A stretch of DNA of 64,000 bases, from the NCBI GenBank assembly GCA_024449915.1, contig JAMZAV010000919.1:62001-126000 (forward strand), in the 5' to 3' direction. Source of the stretch: Sweltsa coloradensis (Eukaryota > Arthropoda > Insecta > Plecoptera > Chloroperlidae). Below the pieces are notes generated by a model. It searched no databases. It was not told the origin of the DNA and saw nothing but the letters and a program-made list of their open reading frames with translations. This document shows, in pieces, positions 1 through 51,919 of this stretch. The position numbers and the translations under genes were made by a program. How positions within the stretch are numbered: the first letter of the stretch is position 1; each line of letters opens with the position of its first letter.

Positions 1-44
1 TGTTGACATCATCAGCAAGGTTACTTCAAACATCATTCATACTG

Positions 45-372
45 AGCCACACCGTCAGCACAACCAGTAAGGGGGCTTCCCTCCCAACTGTGGTGCTCGG
101 GAGACAAAACATCCATGACTCACCCTGGATTCGAACTAGGACCCTTGGCAACAAGAGAAAAGCTGCCCCTTCTGTTGTTGCTCGGCCAGGGTGCCTCTTC
201 ATTCATACTTAGAGAAGGGTTAGAGATAGGAAGGGTGGAAAGTAAAAAAACTGCACAACCAGTGAGGGGGCTTCCCACCTAGACTCTGGTGCTATGGGCG
301 ACAAAACAACCATGTCTTAACCTGGATTTGAACCAAGACCCGTGGCAACGAGAGAGGCTGCCCTACTAATTG
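45..372 (-). repeat. tRNA-derived SINE, two tandem copies
   Basis: Two related units (about 45-200 and 250-372) each contain, on the - strand, a tRNA-like head. In the first the A-box-like TGGCCGAGCAAC is followed about 50 bp later by the B-box-like AGTTCGAATCC; in the second the B box is GGTTCAAATCC. The shared downstream text (gggggcttccc on the + strand) shows they are copies of one family. Internal RNA polymerase III promoter boxes are what tRNA-derived SINEs are known for. The family name is not recognised. Confidence 0.6.
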
Positions 373-560
373 TGACTGGGATCAGAAAACGAAAGGAAAA
401 GACACTACAAGTTGCAAGCTCTTGGCTGCAGGTGAAGAGGTTGAAGGAAAAGAAGAGAAGGGTCTAACAGGTTCATCACCTACTTTGCTTTGCTGCAATT
501 TGCTTCTTGCGTGGCCCTACCACAGGTTTGGTTAGTGTTATGAGTTTTGTTTGCATGTAG
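373..560. other. Unannotated stretch before the hammerhead
   Basis: No gene is seen. The text running into the hammerhead motif probably belongs to the same retroelement end, because it is continuous with it and the downstream part recurs elsewhere in the window. Exon 1 of Est-1 was looked for here, by similarity to Est-2 exon 1, and not found. Confidence 0.4.
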
Positions 561-775
561 TTAGCTGATTTTTAGTGGCCACCATCCGCCTGATGAGTCC
601 CAGAAGGACGAAACGCGTCATGGATTAAGGTAACAACTTTAAATTAGCTGCAGTTGTCATCAGCAGGTGAAAAGTTTTGTCGCCCCCAGCCCTTTAGGCT
701 GGGATTTATGTTCTCTTTGCTTTCCCAACCTGTCATCCCTTCTCCGATCTAACTAGCCGATAGGCATTTTTCACA
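560..775 (+). mobile_element. Probable Penelope-like element terminal region with hammerhead
   Basis: The hammerhead is followed at 627-770 by a segment that recurs twice, as an inverted pair, at 17664-17950. Recurrence shows it is part of a mobile element. The assignment to Penelope-like elements is inferred only from the hammerhead type. No coding region of the element is present here. Confidence 0.5.
581..626 (+). ncRNA. Type I hammerhead ribozyme motif
   Basis: The invariant core CTGATGA (590-596) is followed by stem II GTCC/GGAC with a 5-nt loop (597-609), then GAAA (610-613), then the self-complementary ACGCGT (613-618) as a minimal stem III, then C619, after which cleavage would occur. 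Stem I is ATCCG (584-588) against TGGAT (621-625), with one G-U pair and a C-A mismatch next to the core. Type I hammerheads with tiny palindromic stem III occur in Penelope-like retroelements and retrozymes, where two copies can act as a dimer. The C-A mismatch may weaken activity. No reverse transcriptase of Penelope type is visible in the window. Confidence 0.8.
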
Positions 776-921
776 CTAGAAACATACATTTAACATGTAT
801 TATCATTGGAAATAACTCACGTGTGATATTTGTTATTTTAGTTTGTAGAAGATAATGATGAATTTAACATATAGGCCCCACTTTATTTTGCTTTGTTTAC
901 GCTGGTTTGATTCTTGTCTAG

Positions 922-17361
<16,440 letters not shown>

Positions 17362-17663
17362 AAGGAACTGACAAAAAAAGAGTGGTGTTAATTTAGATGA
17401 GCGTAGTAGAAAAAAAACAGTTAATTAAAATAATTTAACTTTATTAAATTAAATTTAAAAAACAGTAAACTAACTCTTGTGTGAAGATGTGTATTTGTAT
17501 TTTGTGACATTGTGTTGCTGTTATAAATTAAAATATTTACTTGTGAATTCAAACAATTCTTTTTCTTTTTGCTATGTTGACAAGATGTGCAGGCAGCTCT
17601 TCCCTGCAAATATGTATTCGGTAAAAAGGAGAGAGGATGTCCAACATAACGTATGTTTCTAGT
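17362..17663. other. 3' flank of Est-1
   Basis: Presumed 3' UTR and flank; similar to 42780-43010 after Est-2. The AATAAA-like signals in this AT-rich DNA are too common to choose one. Confidence 0.5.
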
Positions 17664-17950
17664 GTGAAAAATGCCTATCGGCCAGTTAGATTGGAGAAGG
17701 GTTGACAGGTTGGGAAAGCAAAGAGAACATAAATCCCAGCCTGGAGGGCTGGGAGCGAAAAAAACTTTTCACCTGCTGATGACAACTGCAGCTAATTTTT
17801 AGTTGTTACCTTAAATTTTAATTTTAAATTTTATTTTTTAAATTAGCTGCAGTTGTGATCAGCAGGTGAAAAGTATTTTTCGCTCCCAGCCCTCCAGGCT
17901 GGGATTTATGTTCTCTTTGCTTTCCCAACCTGTCAACCCTTCTCCAATCA
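17664..17950. repeat. Inverted pair of hammerhead-element flank
   Basis: 17664-17812 is the reverse complement of the segment found at 627-770, and 17840-17950 is a forward copy of much of it. They meet tail to tail near 17815-17840. Neither copy includes the hammerhead core. The pair interrupts the duplicated downstream flank shared by both esterases. Confidence 0.75.
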
Positions 17951-17964
17951 AATCAACATAATGT

Positions 17965-18185
17965 ATGAAAGAAAATTTAATGAAGAAGAAGACGGGGGAC
18001 GCCAAGGAAGAGACGGAAGGTGACCTACAGAGAAGGGGAGAGAGGTGGGATGTGGAGAGATAAGTGGAAAAAATAAGTTGAGAAACTCACTGACTCCTAG
18101 ATATTTCAGTTAGTTAACTTAGCTGGAGTATAAGAGGCAATGGCAAATCCCAAGCTGACCCTGCCCGAAGCGGAAATCCTATTGC
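17965..18185 (+). pseudogene. Non-LTR retrotransposon 3' remnant after Est-1
   Basis: Matches the text at 43110-43310 downstream of Est-2 (ATGAAAGAA, GGCCAAGGAAG, AAATCCCAAGCT landmarks), which encodes the basic tail of a non-LTR polyprotein. It is heavily decayed. Confidence 0.6.
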
Positions 18186-18624
18186 TGAAGCTACTGTATA
18201 CATAGTGTCTAGATTTCCGACATGCTGTTTGTCTAGAACTTCCTTCCTCGTAGCACGATAAATATTTACCATTGTGAATTTCGCGTGACGTAATCTGCGG
18301 TAGGTATTTATTAAGATTTGCGTGACGTAATCAGCTGTTGAACTCATAATCTTCGTCACTCAGATGAAGGTCTCGACCGAGTGAGTTACCTAACTTATAT
18401 TTAGTGGAATTGTATGATAATAGTGCAATAAGGTAGAGTAAAATATAAATTTCACCCTATCTACCGTTAATTTCGACATTTTGTTGATAAGAAAGATAAA
18501 ATCACGTTTCCAATCGTGTTGATTCAGTTGAAGAACTGGTCGCATGCGTTATCTTCAAACCACATTATCTTCAGACGTCGACTGCTGAGCCGAGTAAGTC
18601 TTGTAGACTACTTCGTATCCCGCC
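18186..18624. other. Intergenic region and putative Est-2 promoter
   Basis: No gene. The putative promoter and 5' UTR of Est-2 must lie here; no TATA box or initiator could be assigned with confidence. Confidence 0.4.
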
Positions 18625-42779
<24,155 letters not shown>

Positions 42780-43019
42780 CAAAAAGAGTGGTATTAATAA
42801 GATAAGTATGGTATGCAACAGTAAAATACCTCCTGTGTTCAGATGAGCATTTATTTTATGTGACATGAGCGTTACTGTTATAAATAATAAAACATTTACA
42901 TACAAACTAATTTTCTAAACCAATTCCATTTCATTATGCTAAGTTCATACGATGTGCAAAAATCTTCCATGCAAGTGTATTCGTCAAGTATATAATACTT
43001 TTAATAGTAGGGGATGCTC

Positions 43020-43322
43020 GGTGTAGAGATATTAGGCGACAGGATGGGAAAGACACGGATGAGGTCGTGTGGACATATGAAACGAATGTCGGAAGAGAGG
43101 GTGCCCAAAGAGAATGTATGAAAGAAGGATTTAAGAAAGAAGAAGTGGCAGGCCAAGGAAGTTGTGGAAGGAGATCGTAGCAGGAGACCTACAGGTAAGA
43201 GGAGAGAGCTGGGAGGATGTGGAAGAGATATGATTGTGGGAGGATGGAAGGAAGTGGGAAATTTGGTTGCAAAACCCAAGCTTTCCTGCTGCCAGAAGCG
43301 ATATAAATGGTGATGGATAATA
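43020..43322 (+). pseudogene. Non-LTR retrotransposon 3' remnant after Est-2
   Basis: Encodes decayed pieces of the polyprotein tail (GHMKRMSEERVPKE, RPRKLWKEIVAGDLQ, EDGRKWE), comparable to the end of the element at 7380-7690. Shared with the flank of Est-1. Confidence 0.75.
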
Positions 43323-43323
43323 A

Positions 43324-44116
43324 CTAGGAAAACGCTAAAGTCCCGCCGCGTTGATGGATGAGCGTTTTTGTAATTTTTTTGTTTGCGTTTTTTGCGTTTG
43401 TTTGCACTTTTCCTTTGCAAGTGCTTTTTGAATGCATTGTAGGTGATTGTTGTCAAGTTTCTATTGTTACGTGTTAATTGGTATTATAAACCTCAATAAA
43501 CTCATATTAAAAACTTTATTTCTGTGGATTCTGGCTAACTTTTTCAACTTTTTAACTTTTTCTTTCAAAAGGTACTACATCACCATAACCTTAATGTCCA
43601 TGTGAAATCTGAACGTTGTAGCCCCACCCGTTTGGTAAGAATCGGCCCGAATGGGACGAAAATATCGCTCTAAAAATTGAAAAACTTATATTAAAACCTT
43701 TATTTCTATGTATTCTGGCTAACTTTTTCAACTTTTTCTTTCAAAAGGTACTACATCACCATAACCTTAATGTCCATGTGAAATATGAAAGTTGTAGCCC
43801 CACCCGTTTGGTCAGAATCGGACCAAATGTCACGAAAATATCGCACTAAAAATCGAAAAAAATCGTAAAAGTACTATATTCATGAGAAATATTTTTTCGA
43901 TTGTACCCAAAAACAATACACCTCTAAGTTCAGAGAAATCGAAGGTCCTCTCTAATTTTCATCAAGATCGCATATGCCGTTTGCCCGGAATCGAGCGAAC
44001 AAACAGACGAAAAAAAAAAAAAAATAAAACACCCGAGCTAAATATTTTGGGGGGTCAGTGAAATTGAAGTCTTCGCTCCACTCGCTACGCTCGCTACGCT
44101 CGCTACGCTCATCCAA
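43324..44116 (-). mobile_element. Rolling-circle-like element RC-8
   Basis: Cap CTAGGAAAACGCTAAAGTCC preceded by A, GATGGATGAGCG inside, right end CGCTACGCTCATCCAA followed by T. Contains the TGTAGCCCCACCCG module twice. Confidence 0.75.
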
Positions 44117-44173
44117 TAATGATGATGACTCGTTTCTTAGTTTTTATTCCACTTGTTTCCAGTTTTGCATTTA

Positions 44174-45119
44174 TTGAGCGAGCGAAGCGAGCGTCTCCAC
44201 TTGACTCTTATGGCTCGAATGTCTGTTTTTTTTTTATTTTTTTTTTTTCTGTTACTGCTTCGATACAGGTCGCACCGTTTCTCTGAACGACCTGAAATTT
44301 TGCACACATGTACATACCACCTAGGCGGGTTGCTGTATAGTTTTGTGGCAAAATCGTTCAAAAAGTTAAAAAAATACATTAAAGTTAATCGAAAGTTTTT
44401 TTTTCAAACTAAACGGCGACAAAATCTGAGGTGGCCAAATCATTTAGAATGTCCGTCCGATCAAGAATATGTTATTTTTATTTGATCCGATAAGTAGTGT
44501 AGATGGAAATTACATTATAACAAAGTCCCGTTACCATGGCAACGGAAAGTCGCACAGCTTTTTTGGCTCATGATAGCGGTCAAACGGAGGCTCGGATCGA
44601 GTTGAAATTTTGACCATCCGCAAGTTTCGTTCCCGATTGAATGCCATTAGTTTTGTGGCAAAATCGTTCAAAAAGTTATAAAGTTACATTAAAGTTAACC
44701 TAAAGTTTTTTTTTAAACTAAACGGCGACAAAATCTGAGGTAGCCAAATCATTTAGAATGTCCGTCCGGTCACGAATATGTTAATTTTATTTTGATCCGA
44801 TAAGTAGTGTAGATAGAAATTACATTTTAACAAAAGTAACGTTACCATGGCAACGAAAAGTCGCACAAGAATTCTGGTCACTATGTACTGCCACCTAGAA
44901 GTAATCAAGAGTTAAAATAGTTTTCCCAAAGAAATGATGTCAAGGTCCTCTAGATGGCGGTGGATTTTATCCATTCTCTCCTATTTTACAAATTTTCAGC
45001 TAAATCGGTCAAGACCGAAAAGACTTATTGGTATGTAACATTATGGGAATGTCGTACTCGGGTCGTGTTGCACGTACCGGTGCTCGCTCAACAACGCGTC
45101 CAACTGAGCGTTTTCCTAG
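44174..45119 (+). mobile_element. Rolling-circle-like element RC-9
   Basis: 5' end TTGAGCGAGCGAAGCGAGCG preceded by A; 3' end GAGCGTTTTCCTAG followed by T. Diverged inverted copy of RC-3. Confidence 0.75.
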
Positions 45120-45706
45120 TTTATTTGTTTATTTATTCATAGTCAATAGATGGTTTACATAACCTATAAGATATACATGTCTGCATAGACCTTTATTTTA
45201 AATTAAACTACATTATTGTGGAAAAATTATCTTTTATAAACTACGTAAAACAAAACTTAATTCAATTTCATTTTTATTTCAACTGATTAAATTCAGTTAA
45301 ATTCAGTTTCACTTTCGTAATCGAATTAAAAATATAATAATATGTTTGTCTCTCTTGTCTTTCTTTTTTTTCAAACACAACAAATACATTATTTTAAAGT
45401 TGTAGACATTACACAAAAATTAATTACACAATACATACCTGGGAACACACCCCTTAACTCTCTACTTTAAATTAGTGTCTTTCTTGTCTACATGTTTTAC
45501 ATTAAAGGTGTTTTGTGATATCTAAAGTAATAAAACACGTACTATTTATTACATTAATGTAGTTGTATTTCTTTACCTATAATGTAATGAAGTTTCAGTA
45601 AATAAATATAAATACATAATAACAAATCAACAATATATTTAATATTTTACAATTGGCCTGAGTCTTTTGATGATAAAATGTGTGTTGGTTGGTAGAACAA
45701 ACAGCT
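45120..45706. other. Region downstream of the carboxypeptidase (- strand 3' flank)
   Basis: AT-rich; must hold the 3' UTR of the carboxypeptidase. Several - strand AATAAA-type signals exist (TTTATT near 45543 on the + strand is one); none can be chosen. Confidence 0.4.
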
Positions 45707-45860
45707 TCAAGGCATGTGGTCAAAGGTGAACTTGGTGATAAGGTCAAGCGCCCAAACAGGCTGGTCAAGTGGGACCATATGACCTGCGTTCCTCACTATC
45801 ACTTCTGTGAAGTTGCCAGATCTCCTCATGAAACCTGCCAGCTCGTCATTGCCCACGTAC
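45707..45860 (-). CDS. Carboxypeptidase exon 7 (triad His, stop)
   Basis: One base completes Trp426, then YVGNDELAGF, NAGHMVPLDQP with the catalytic His, ending at TGA (45707-45709). Confidence 0.94.
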
Positions 45861-48800
45861 CTGCAGCCAAAATGAAACATTTGCTTTTAGAATTTGAATT
45901 TTATCTAACTTCGTTTATAAGATGTAAAAGTGACGATAACATGAATGACGAAAACAGAAATGTACACAAATTGGTTGCCGACAGTGTTGGCTCGCGCGAC
46001 GACTCTGTTTCGGGAGGTCCCGGGTTCAAATCCCGTCGAGACCGGCAATCCTGACTCTAGGTTTTTTCCGAGGTTTTTCTCAGTCGTTAATGCGAATGCA
46101 ATGGATTGAGTCCTCTTAAACAGCCCTCGGGCATCCTTTCATAAATGTCCTATCCGCAATATACCAATTAAGACACCTGAAGGGGGGCAAGAATTGCACC
46201 CTGGGCAGACTTCTCACAAAAATTATTATTATTGTACACAAGGGGTCGTCGATCAGTCCCTGCCACCGGCTGACTGACTGAGGGCGAAAGCAGTAAAACG
46301 CGTGGGGCATTCTCATTCAATTACCCAATTACCATATTTTTTAGCCAAGTCAACAAAATATTTATAAGATAAATGAATGGCACATTAAAAATAAAATAAT
46401 TATGAAAGATAAATTAATATTTATATCACTATTTTTTTAGTTCCTGCGTGGCATCAGTAAACACTAAACAGAAATAAATATAGACAATAACATATTCAAA
46501 CCAGGCTACAAAATTGATTCTAGGATTCGATAAGACCCTCAATACTAAAGAACGTCGTGTAAAATGTCCATTTCCTCGTCAAAGTAATGTTATTACTCAG
46601 ATGGATAATGTTATTTTATTATCAAAAGGATTATGCAAGCTAGCAGATGTTGACCCTTTGAAACGTCTCGGTCTCCTTGGACAATCTGTATACGTTAACT
46701 TGGGTACAGGTGCCAAGAGTAGTGCACGCTTTTGCGCTAGCGATTGTTTACCAAAGGTCATTTCTCTAAGAGCAAGTGTTTGGAATTCCCTACCACTTGA
46801 ATATTCTCGTTTTACAGATCAAAATGGAAATTCCAATAAGGTTCAGATTTTTTTTTAAGATGGCGGATTTTCCCCAAGTAAGATTTTATGAGAACTTGAG
46901 TATTTTGTTGAGAGACATCCCTTGAACATATTCCCCAAGTTTCATAGAGGATTGTCCGGGTTTTGCCCAAATAATGTACTATAACAATGTACAACCCTGT
47001 ACGAAGACTAAGAGAACATTGTTGCTCTATATCAGGCTTCCCGCCCCTTGGGCTGGGAATTACAATAAATAAAATACAACATAGCAAACATACCATGGCT
47101 GTCTTGGTGCTGCAAGGTACTGGTCCCTGCCGCTCCACTGCAGCGTCTGGTACATAGCGGCCGACAGGGAGTACGCGACTACCACGTCCAGATGGCCGTT
47201 GTAGTAGAGTACCCGGTAGTTCTCCATGAGGACCTCCAACCACGGCCTCACTGTCAACATGAACTCCGGGATCATCTTGGAGTAGACGAGGCCGTTGCTC
47301 GTGTACTCGGCATCTCCGACGTGCAGCAGTTTACGCACCTCCGTGCCTTGGACAAAGGTAAAGAAGTCTCCACCAGTGACCGGTCGGTGTTCATATAAGA
47401 TATTGTAGCTGAATGTGTATTTTGAGTTGTCGGTCCACAAGACCAGGTCATAGTTCCACTCCTTGAAAAGATTCGAAGTAATTAATAGGAAGTTAGTTTC
47501 GTGCAATGCAGTTAACTTATCAAACAGGCTAACAGCTATTGCAAATACCACGCCTACCTCCTCATTATGTGTTTTGCTATACGAAGTAGTCCAGTATTAT
47601 TACGTAAAGAGTTTCGGACAGACACGGGAAGAGTAAGACACAAGGCGAAGGAACGTTACACTGTATCAGGCCTAACACAAGAGCATGATGTGAAGTTACG
47701 GTAGGTCGAGGTCGACGTGAGCTGATGATAGCTATCAGCGAGCAACTTTACTTAGCTTATACTTCTTAAAAGCTCTGGTAAGCATTATTTTTCTACACTG
47801 TTTGCCTTCCCTTTGGGTTGCCCGTAGAATATATATCAAACTTCATATTGAAAAGTCAATATTCACTATATGGCAAGTGATTTGTCCTAGCTAGACCCAC
47901 CTGCCATGCTTTGATCAGAGAGCCATTGAATATGTTCTGCATGGAGCTGTCCTCCCTTGCAGCCATCTCAGCTCTAACCCGCTCGTCGACCAGACCCAAC
48001 TGGAAGACATACTCGCTGTAGCCGAGGATTGTGGGGGGGTCCGTGAAGCCGTTGCCCACCGCGATTCCTGCAAGCAAAGAACATCCAAATATTACAATAA
48101 GAATTGTTGACTCTCATAACGACTGGCTCCATAGTCCATAGCCTCGGAGATAAAACTTTTTAGCAGGACAGAGATGGTAAAGAATATATAGACATTCGGG
48201 TAAAAAACAAGATTCATTCGCAGATAATAATTATGTACACTACAGTTCAGTGATCCACAGTAGTCATTCACAATGTTGGATTGTATTAAAAATAATTTAT
48301 AGATACAGTACACATATAATTTTTTTAAATTGCTATTTAAGTTGTTTTACCAAAGGAGAGTTTTATACTTCGTGCCGCAATGAAACGCCATACAAGTTTG
48401 AAAAGATGGTGAAAAATATGTCTCCCGTTTCACTTGACATCACCATTAAATCTCGCGTATCAAGTGCAAACTTTCATAATCTAATGCAAATTAGATTCAG
48501 CATCTAGGTTAGGGATAATCCTATACCACATGTAATGTGTACGAGTCTATGTAATTATTATATATTTTTTTTATTAGGTACAATTCAATACTACAGTTTG
48601 TCATAATTTATGCGGAAGTAGATTCAATGTGTATTTTATTTCAACGGTGTTGAAATTTCTTACCTTGTAAATTGATTTTCAGATCTGCTGTTGGGTTGTT
48701 TATGTGGATCGTGTATGCAAGTGCAGGTACATATTTTCCTTGAAACAAAAACAAAACATTGTATTATTGTAATGGCTTATAATAAATTGAAAATATGTTA

Positions 48801-51800
48801 AATTTGTTGTATTATGTTTTTACCAGCAAATGATTCACCAGCGACGAAAAAGTCATTGGTTTGAAGTTCTGGGAACATTGTGAAAAACTGAATCATTGCA
48901 ATGTACAAATCGCTTCCTATTTGAGTTTGATTGGTTGCATAGCCTTGGTTGAAGTCCGTGAAGCTGAATCCTGAAAGTAAAACAACTGTTATAAATACTA
49001 GGAAAACGCTTAAGTCCCGCCGCGTTGTTGGATGAGCGTAATTGGTGCATTGAGCTGCCATGTGTTATGCGAATTTTCTGTTGTTCTGTGGCAAAATCAT
49101 TACTTAGTTGAAATTTTTTTTAAATTAAATTAAATTAAATTAAAAATTAACTTAATTTTTTAATTTTTTTTAATTAATCGTAATTGTTAAAAAAATCGTA
49201 AAATTGCGATTTTCATAAGAAATAATTTCTTGATTGCGCTCAAATTTTACACTAATATATTAATTCATAAAATAAAGGTTCTGCGAAAAAATGATTACGA
49301 TCGGATAAAGCATGTAGGTTATAAGTCAAAGAATTGTTTAAAAAAAGAAAAAACCTGTAAAATTTCGATTTTATGATAAATATTTTTCAATTGCGCTCAA
49401 ATTTCACAAAAATATCTAAATTCATAAAATAAAGGTTCTGTGCAAAAATCATTAAAATCGGATAAAGCATGTAGGTGTTATAAGTCGAAGAATTTTTTAA
49501 AAATTGAAAAAAATCGTAAAATTGCGATTTTCATGAGAAAAAAATTTCCGATTGCGCTCAAAAACGTGGCAGTTCTAAGTTAAGAGATTTCGAAGGCCTC
49601 CATAAAATTTCATCGCAATCGGATTATCGGTTTAGCCGGAATCGTGTGGACAAACAGACAAAAATACAAAAAAAAAGAAAGGAAAAAAAAAAAACATTCC
49701 GGATTTTTTTCTCCAGTGTAGTGAAATGGAATCTTCGCTTCGCTCGCTACGCTCGCTACGCTCATCCAAAAATAAAGACTCGCGTTGAAGTCTACCCAGT
49801 CAGTCACAGAACTGGTTTTCATTATTATCATTTATTCCGTGTTTATAAATTAGTCATGTTATCATAAAAAAATATTTGGAAACTCGTGAACGTAAATCTA
49901 AATTGATATTGAATTGAACATTGTGTTTAATTTGCTTTAATAGAAGTTGATATAAGCAGCACACTAACAATTTTTGTATTGCTCTGTTTAGTTCTTACTT
50001 CATAATATACATGTATTGTGGGAAGGTTCTGATCTTCTATCGAATGCATTACACGTGTTTACTTTTGTGCATGCTTGTAGTTTCACCAAGCCTATGGTCT
50101 CTCTCTTTTTGAAAGAATACTAGGAAAACGCTTAAGTCCCGCCGCGTTGTTGGATGAGCGTAATTGGTGCATTGAGCTGCCATGTGTTATGCGAATTTTC
50201 TGTTGTTCTGTGGAAAAATCATTACTAAGTTGAAGTTTTTTTAAAATTTAAACTAAATTAAATTAAATTAAATTAAAGATTTACTTTAATTTTTTAATTT
50301 ATTAATCGTAATTGTTATAAGAAAAAATTTCTTGATTGCGCTCAAATTTAACACAATATATAAATTCATAAAATTAAGGTTCTGCGAAAATATCATTACA
50401 ATCGGATAAAGTATGTAGGTGTTATAAGTCAAAGAATTGTTTAAAAAAAGAAAAAACCCGTAAAATTTCGATTTTTATGATAAATATTTTTTCAATTGCG
50501 CTTAAATTTCACAAGAATATCTTAATTCATAAAATAAAGGTTCTGTGCAAAAATCATTAAAATCGGATAAAGCATGTAGGTGTTATAAGTCAAAGAAATT
50601 TTTAAAAAAAAATCGTAAAATTACGATTTTCATGAGAAATAATTTTTCGATTGCGCTAAAAAACGTGGCAGTTTCTAAGTTCAGAGATTTCGAAGGCCTC
50701 CATAAAATTTCATCTCAATCGGAATATCGGTTTAGCCGGAATCGTGCGGACAAACAGACAAAAATACAAAAAGAAAAAAAAAAAAAAAGAAAAAAAAAAA
50801 AACATTCCGGATTTTTTCTCCAGTGTAGTAGAATGGAATCTTCGCTTCGCTCGCTACGCTCGCTGCGCTCATCCAATTAACTTTGGGGAAGAAAGAAAAA
50901 TATTTTTCACTTTTTTACAGAATGTTTTGATTGACGTACCAGTCCCGACCGGGTTGTCGATGAAGATGAGGGAATGATTCTTGTGCCAGGAATACGGATT
51001 CTTCACAAGTGTAACCTCATCGAAATCCAATTTATAGGGGCCCAATTCTTCGAAAAGTCCATACAACGATGAAGTTCCGGGTCCACCTTGCATCCACAGA
51101 ATGACAGGTGCATTCTCGTAGTCTTGCTGTAAGCAGTAGAGAGATGATAATTATGTTTTCCAGAGATATTCCTGCAAGACAATTTTAATTAGTAAAATAA
51201 CACCTACATTTTTTTCTATTCAGATACATTGACGGTCAAGTATATTGACACAACATTGCTCTTTTAGTACTGTTTTATCTCGGAAGATTTTCTATAATCT
51301 ATACCATTCAAAAATGCATAATACCATAAATTATGTATAAGATTTCTGGTGTAATTTTAAATAAATATTGTTAAATTCACTAATAATTTTAAATAAATAT
51401 TGTTAAAATCACTAATAAAGAAAATGTAGAAAAATAAAATACATCGATAAATCTCTTGCACTCACATTAATCGTTTGAAAGTATTTTGGTAAGTGCCACA
51501 GTTTGTTTATCTAAAAGGAAACTATGGGACCATGACTAACATAATATAGTAGGAGTGCTCCGTAAAATACCAATGTCAGCACTCACCTCAGCAGGGAAGA
51601 ACCAAAAGAAGCTGTTGGAGTTAAACTCTTTGTTGACTGTGAAGAACCCTGAGTAGCTGGGAATGTCGTCTGGGAAGGGTCCCCCACTGACGGCGGCCAG
51701 TGATCGCGCTTCCTCTATCTCACCCGCTTCAATGAGATCAGTGAGGATCAACTTGTCCCCTACTTCGTCCGACACCGGGAGCGACTCCCACGTCGGATAC

Positions 51801-51919
51801 GCGGAGAACAGAGGCAGCTCGTCGAGTTTGAGGTCTTCGACCCGCACCGCCTCATCACCGGTAGCCGCCACGCAAGCGACGACAAGAAGCAGGAACACCT
51901 CCACCCCTGTAGAAGCCAT
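45707..51919 (-). CDS. Serine carboxypeptidase, S10 family (CPVL/vitellogenic type)
   Basis: Complete seven-exon gene on the - strand: 51587-51919, 50940-51126, 48824-48970, 48664-48738, 47901-48067, 47094-47461, 45707-45860; 1431 nt, 476 residues, all phases agree. Residues 1-20 form a signal peptide (FLLLVVACVAA core). Motifs: SGFFTVN; WMQGGPG (122-128, substrate C-terminus binding in this family); NPVGTGFSF; GESFAG with nucleophile Ser220; GNGFTDP; NGHLDVVV with Asp395; NAGHMVP with His453. Possible N-glycosylation sites at NHS161, NQT187, NGS295 and NFT442. Family members remove C-terminal residues from peptides in lysosomes or secretions; insect relatives are found in ovary, gut and venom. 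Length and domain content are normal. Intron 2 carries two rolling-circle elements. Confidence 0.94.
45975..46170 (+). repeat. tRNA-derived SINE in carboxypeptidase intron 6
   Basis: tRNA-like head with GTCCCGGGTTCAAATCCCG (B box region), then a body with AGTCGTTAATGCGAATGCAA and GAGTCCTCTTAAACAGCCC. The body's reverse complement recurs at about 58890-58960. Confidence 0.7.
46514..46858 (+). pseudogene. Possible LINE polyprotein tail fragment
   Basis: A 114-codon open frame containing FCASDCLPKVISLRASVWN then SLPLEY. The W-N-S-L-P ending is typical of C-terminal regions of CR1/L2/Jockey-type polyproteins. No other motif supports it; it lies in intron 6 of the carboxypeptidase on the opposite strand. 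Confidence 0.4.
47094..47461 (-). CDS. Carboxypeptidase exon 6 (triad Asp)
   Basis: 122 codons plus two bases; contains VLYYNGHLDVVV (triad Asp) and LQWSGRDQY. Confidence 0.94.
47901..48067 (-). CDS. Carboxypeptidase exon 5
   Basis: Two bases plus 55 codons: IAVGNGFTDPPTILGYSEYV, then an NGS sequon. Confidence 0.94.
48068..48663. other. Carboxypeptidase intron 4
   Basis: No gene or repeat recognised. The intron between exons 5 and 6 (47462-47900) is likewise plain. Confidence 0.5.
48664..48738 (-). CDS. Carboxypeptidase exon 4
   Basis: 75 nt; encodes KYVPALAYTIHINN directly after the nucleophile loop. Small but in phase with both neighbours. Confidence 0.92.
48824..48970 (-). CDS. Carboxypeptidase exon 3 (nucleophile Ser)
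   Basis: Completes Gly174 and ends within GESFAG; Ser codon at 48831-48833 on the - strand. Its acceptor is 28 bp from the cap of element RC-10. Confidence 0.94.
48998..49769 (-). mobile_element. Rolling-circle-like element RC-10
   Basis: Cap CTAGGAAAACGCTTAAGTCC preceded by A, TTGGATGAGCGTAATTGG inside, right end CGCTACGCTCATCCAA. In carboxypeptidase intron 2; its cap edge is 28 bp upstream of the exon 3 acceptor. Confidence 0.8.
49783..49825 (-). repeat. S1 SINE 3' fragment
   Basis: AAGTCTACCCAGTCAG then AACTGGTTTTCA resembles the S1 3' end in the - orientation. Short, so uncertain. Confidence 0.4.
50120..50876 (-). mobile_element. Rolling-circle-like element RC-11
   Basis: Same ends and orientation as RC-10 and very similar in sequence, flanks A and T. 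Ends 63 bp downstream of the exon 2 donor. Confidence 0.8.
50940..51126 (-). CDS. Carboxypeptidase exon 2
   Basis: 62 codons plus one base, ttacag to gtacgt. Carries APVILWMQGGPGTSS and IFIDNPVGT. Confidence 0.94.
51127..51586. other. Carboxypeptidase intron 1
   Basis: AT-rich, with a short direct repeat TTTAAATAAATATTGTTAAA at about 51356-51405. No gene. Confidence 0.5.
51587..51919 (-). CDS. Carboxypeptidase exon 1
   Basis: 111 codons from ATG, phase 0 donor gtgagt. Signal peptide, then the LILTDLIEAGEIEEAR and SYSGFFTVN blocks. The start is the first Met upstream of the hydrophobic core. Confidence 0.94.

Noticed and set aside
43655..43675. Second hammerhead (GGGACGAAAAT)
   Set aside because: Lacks CTGATGA and stem II; only a chance match to the GAAA side.
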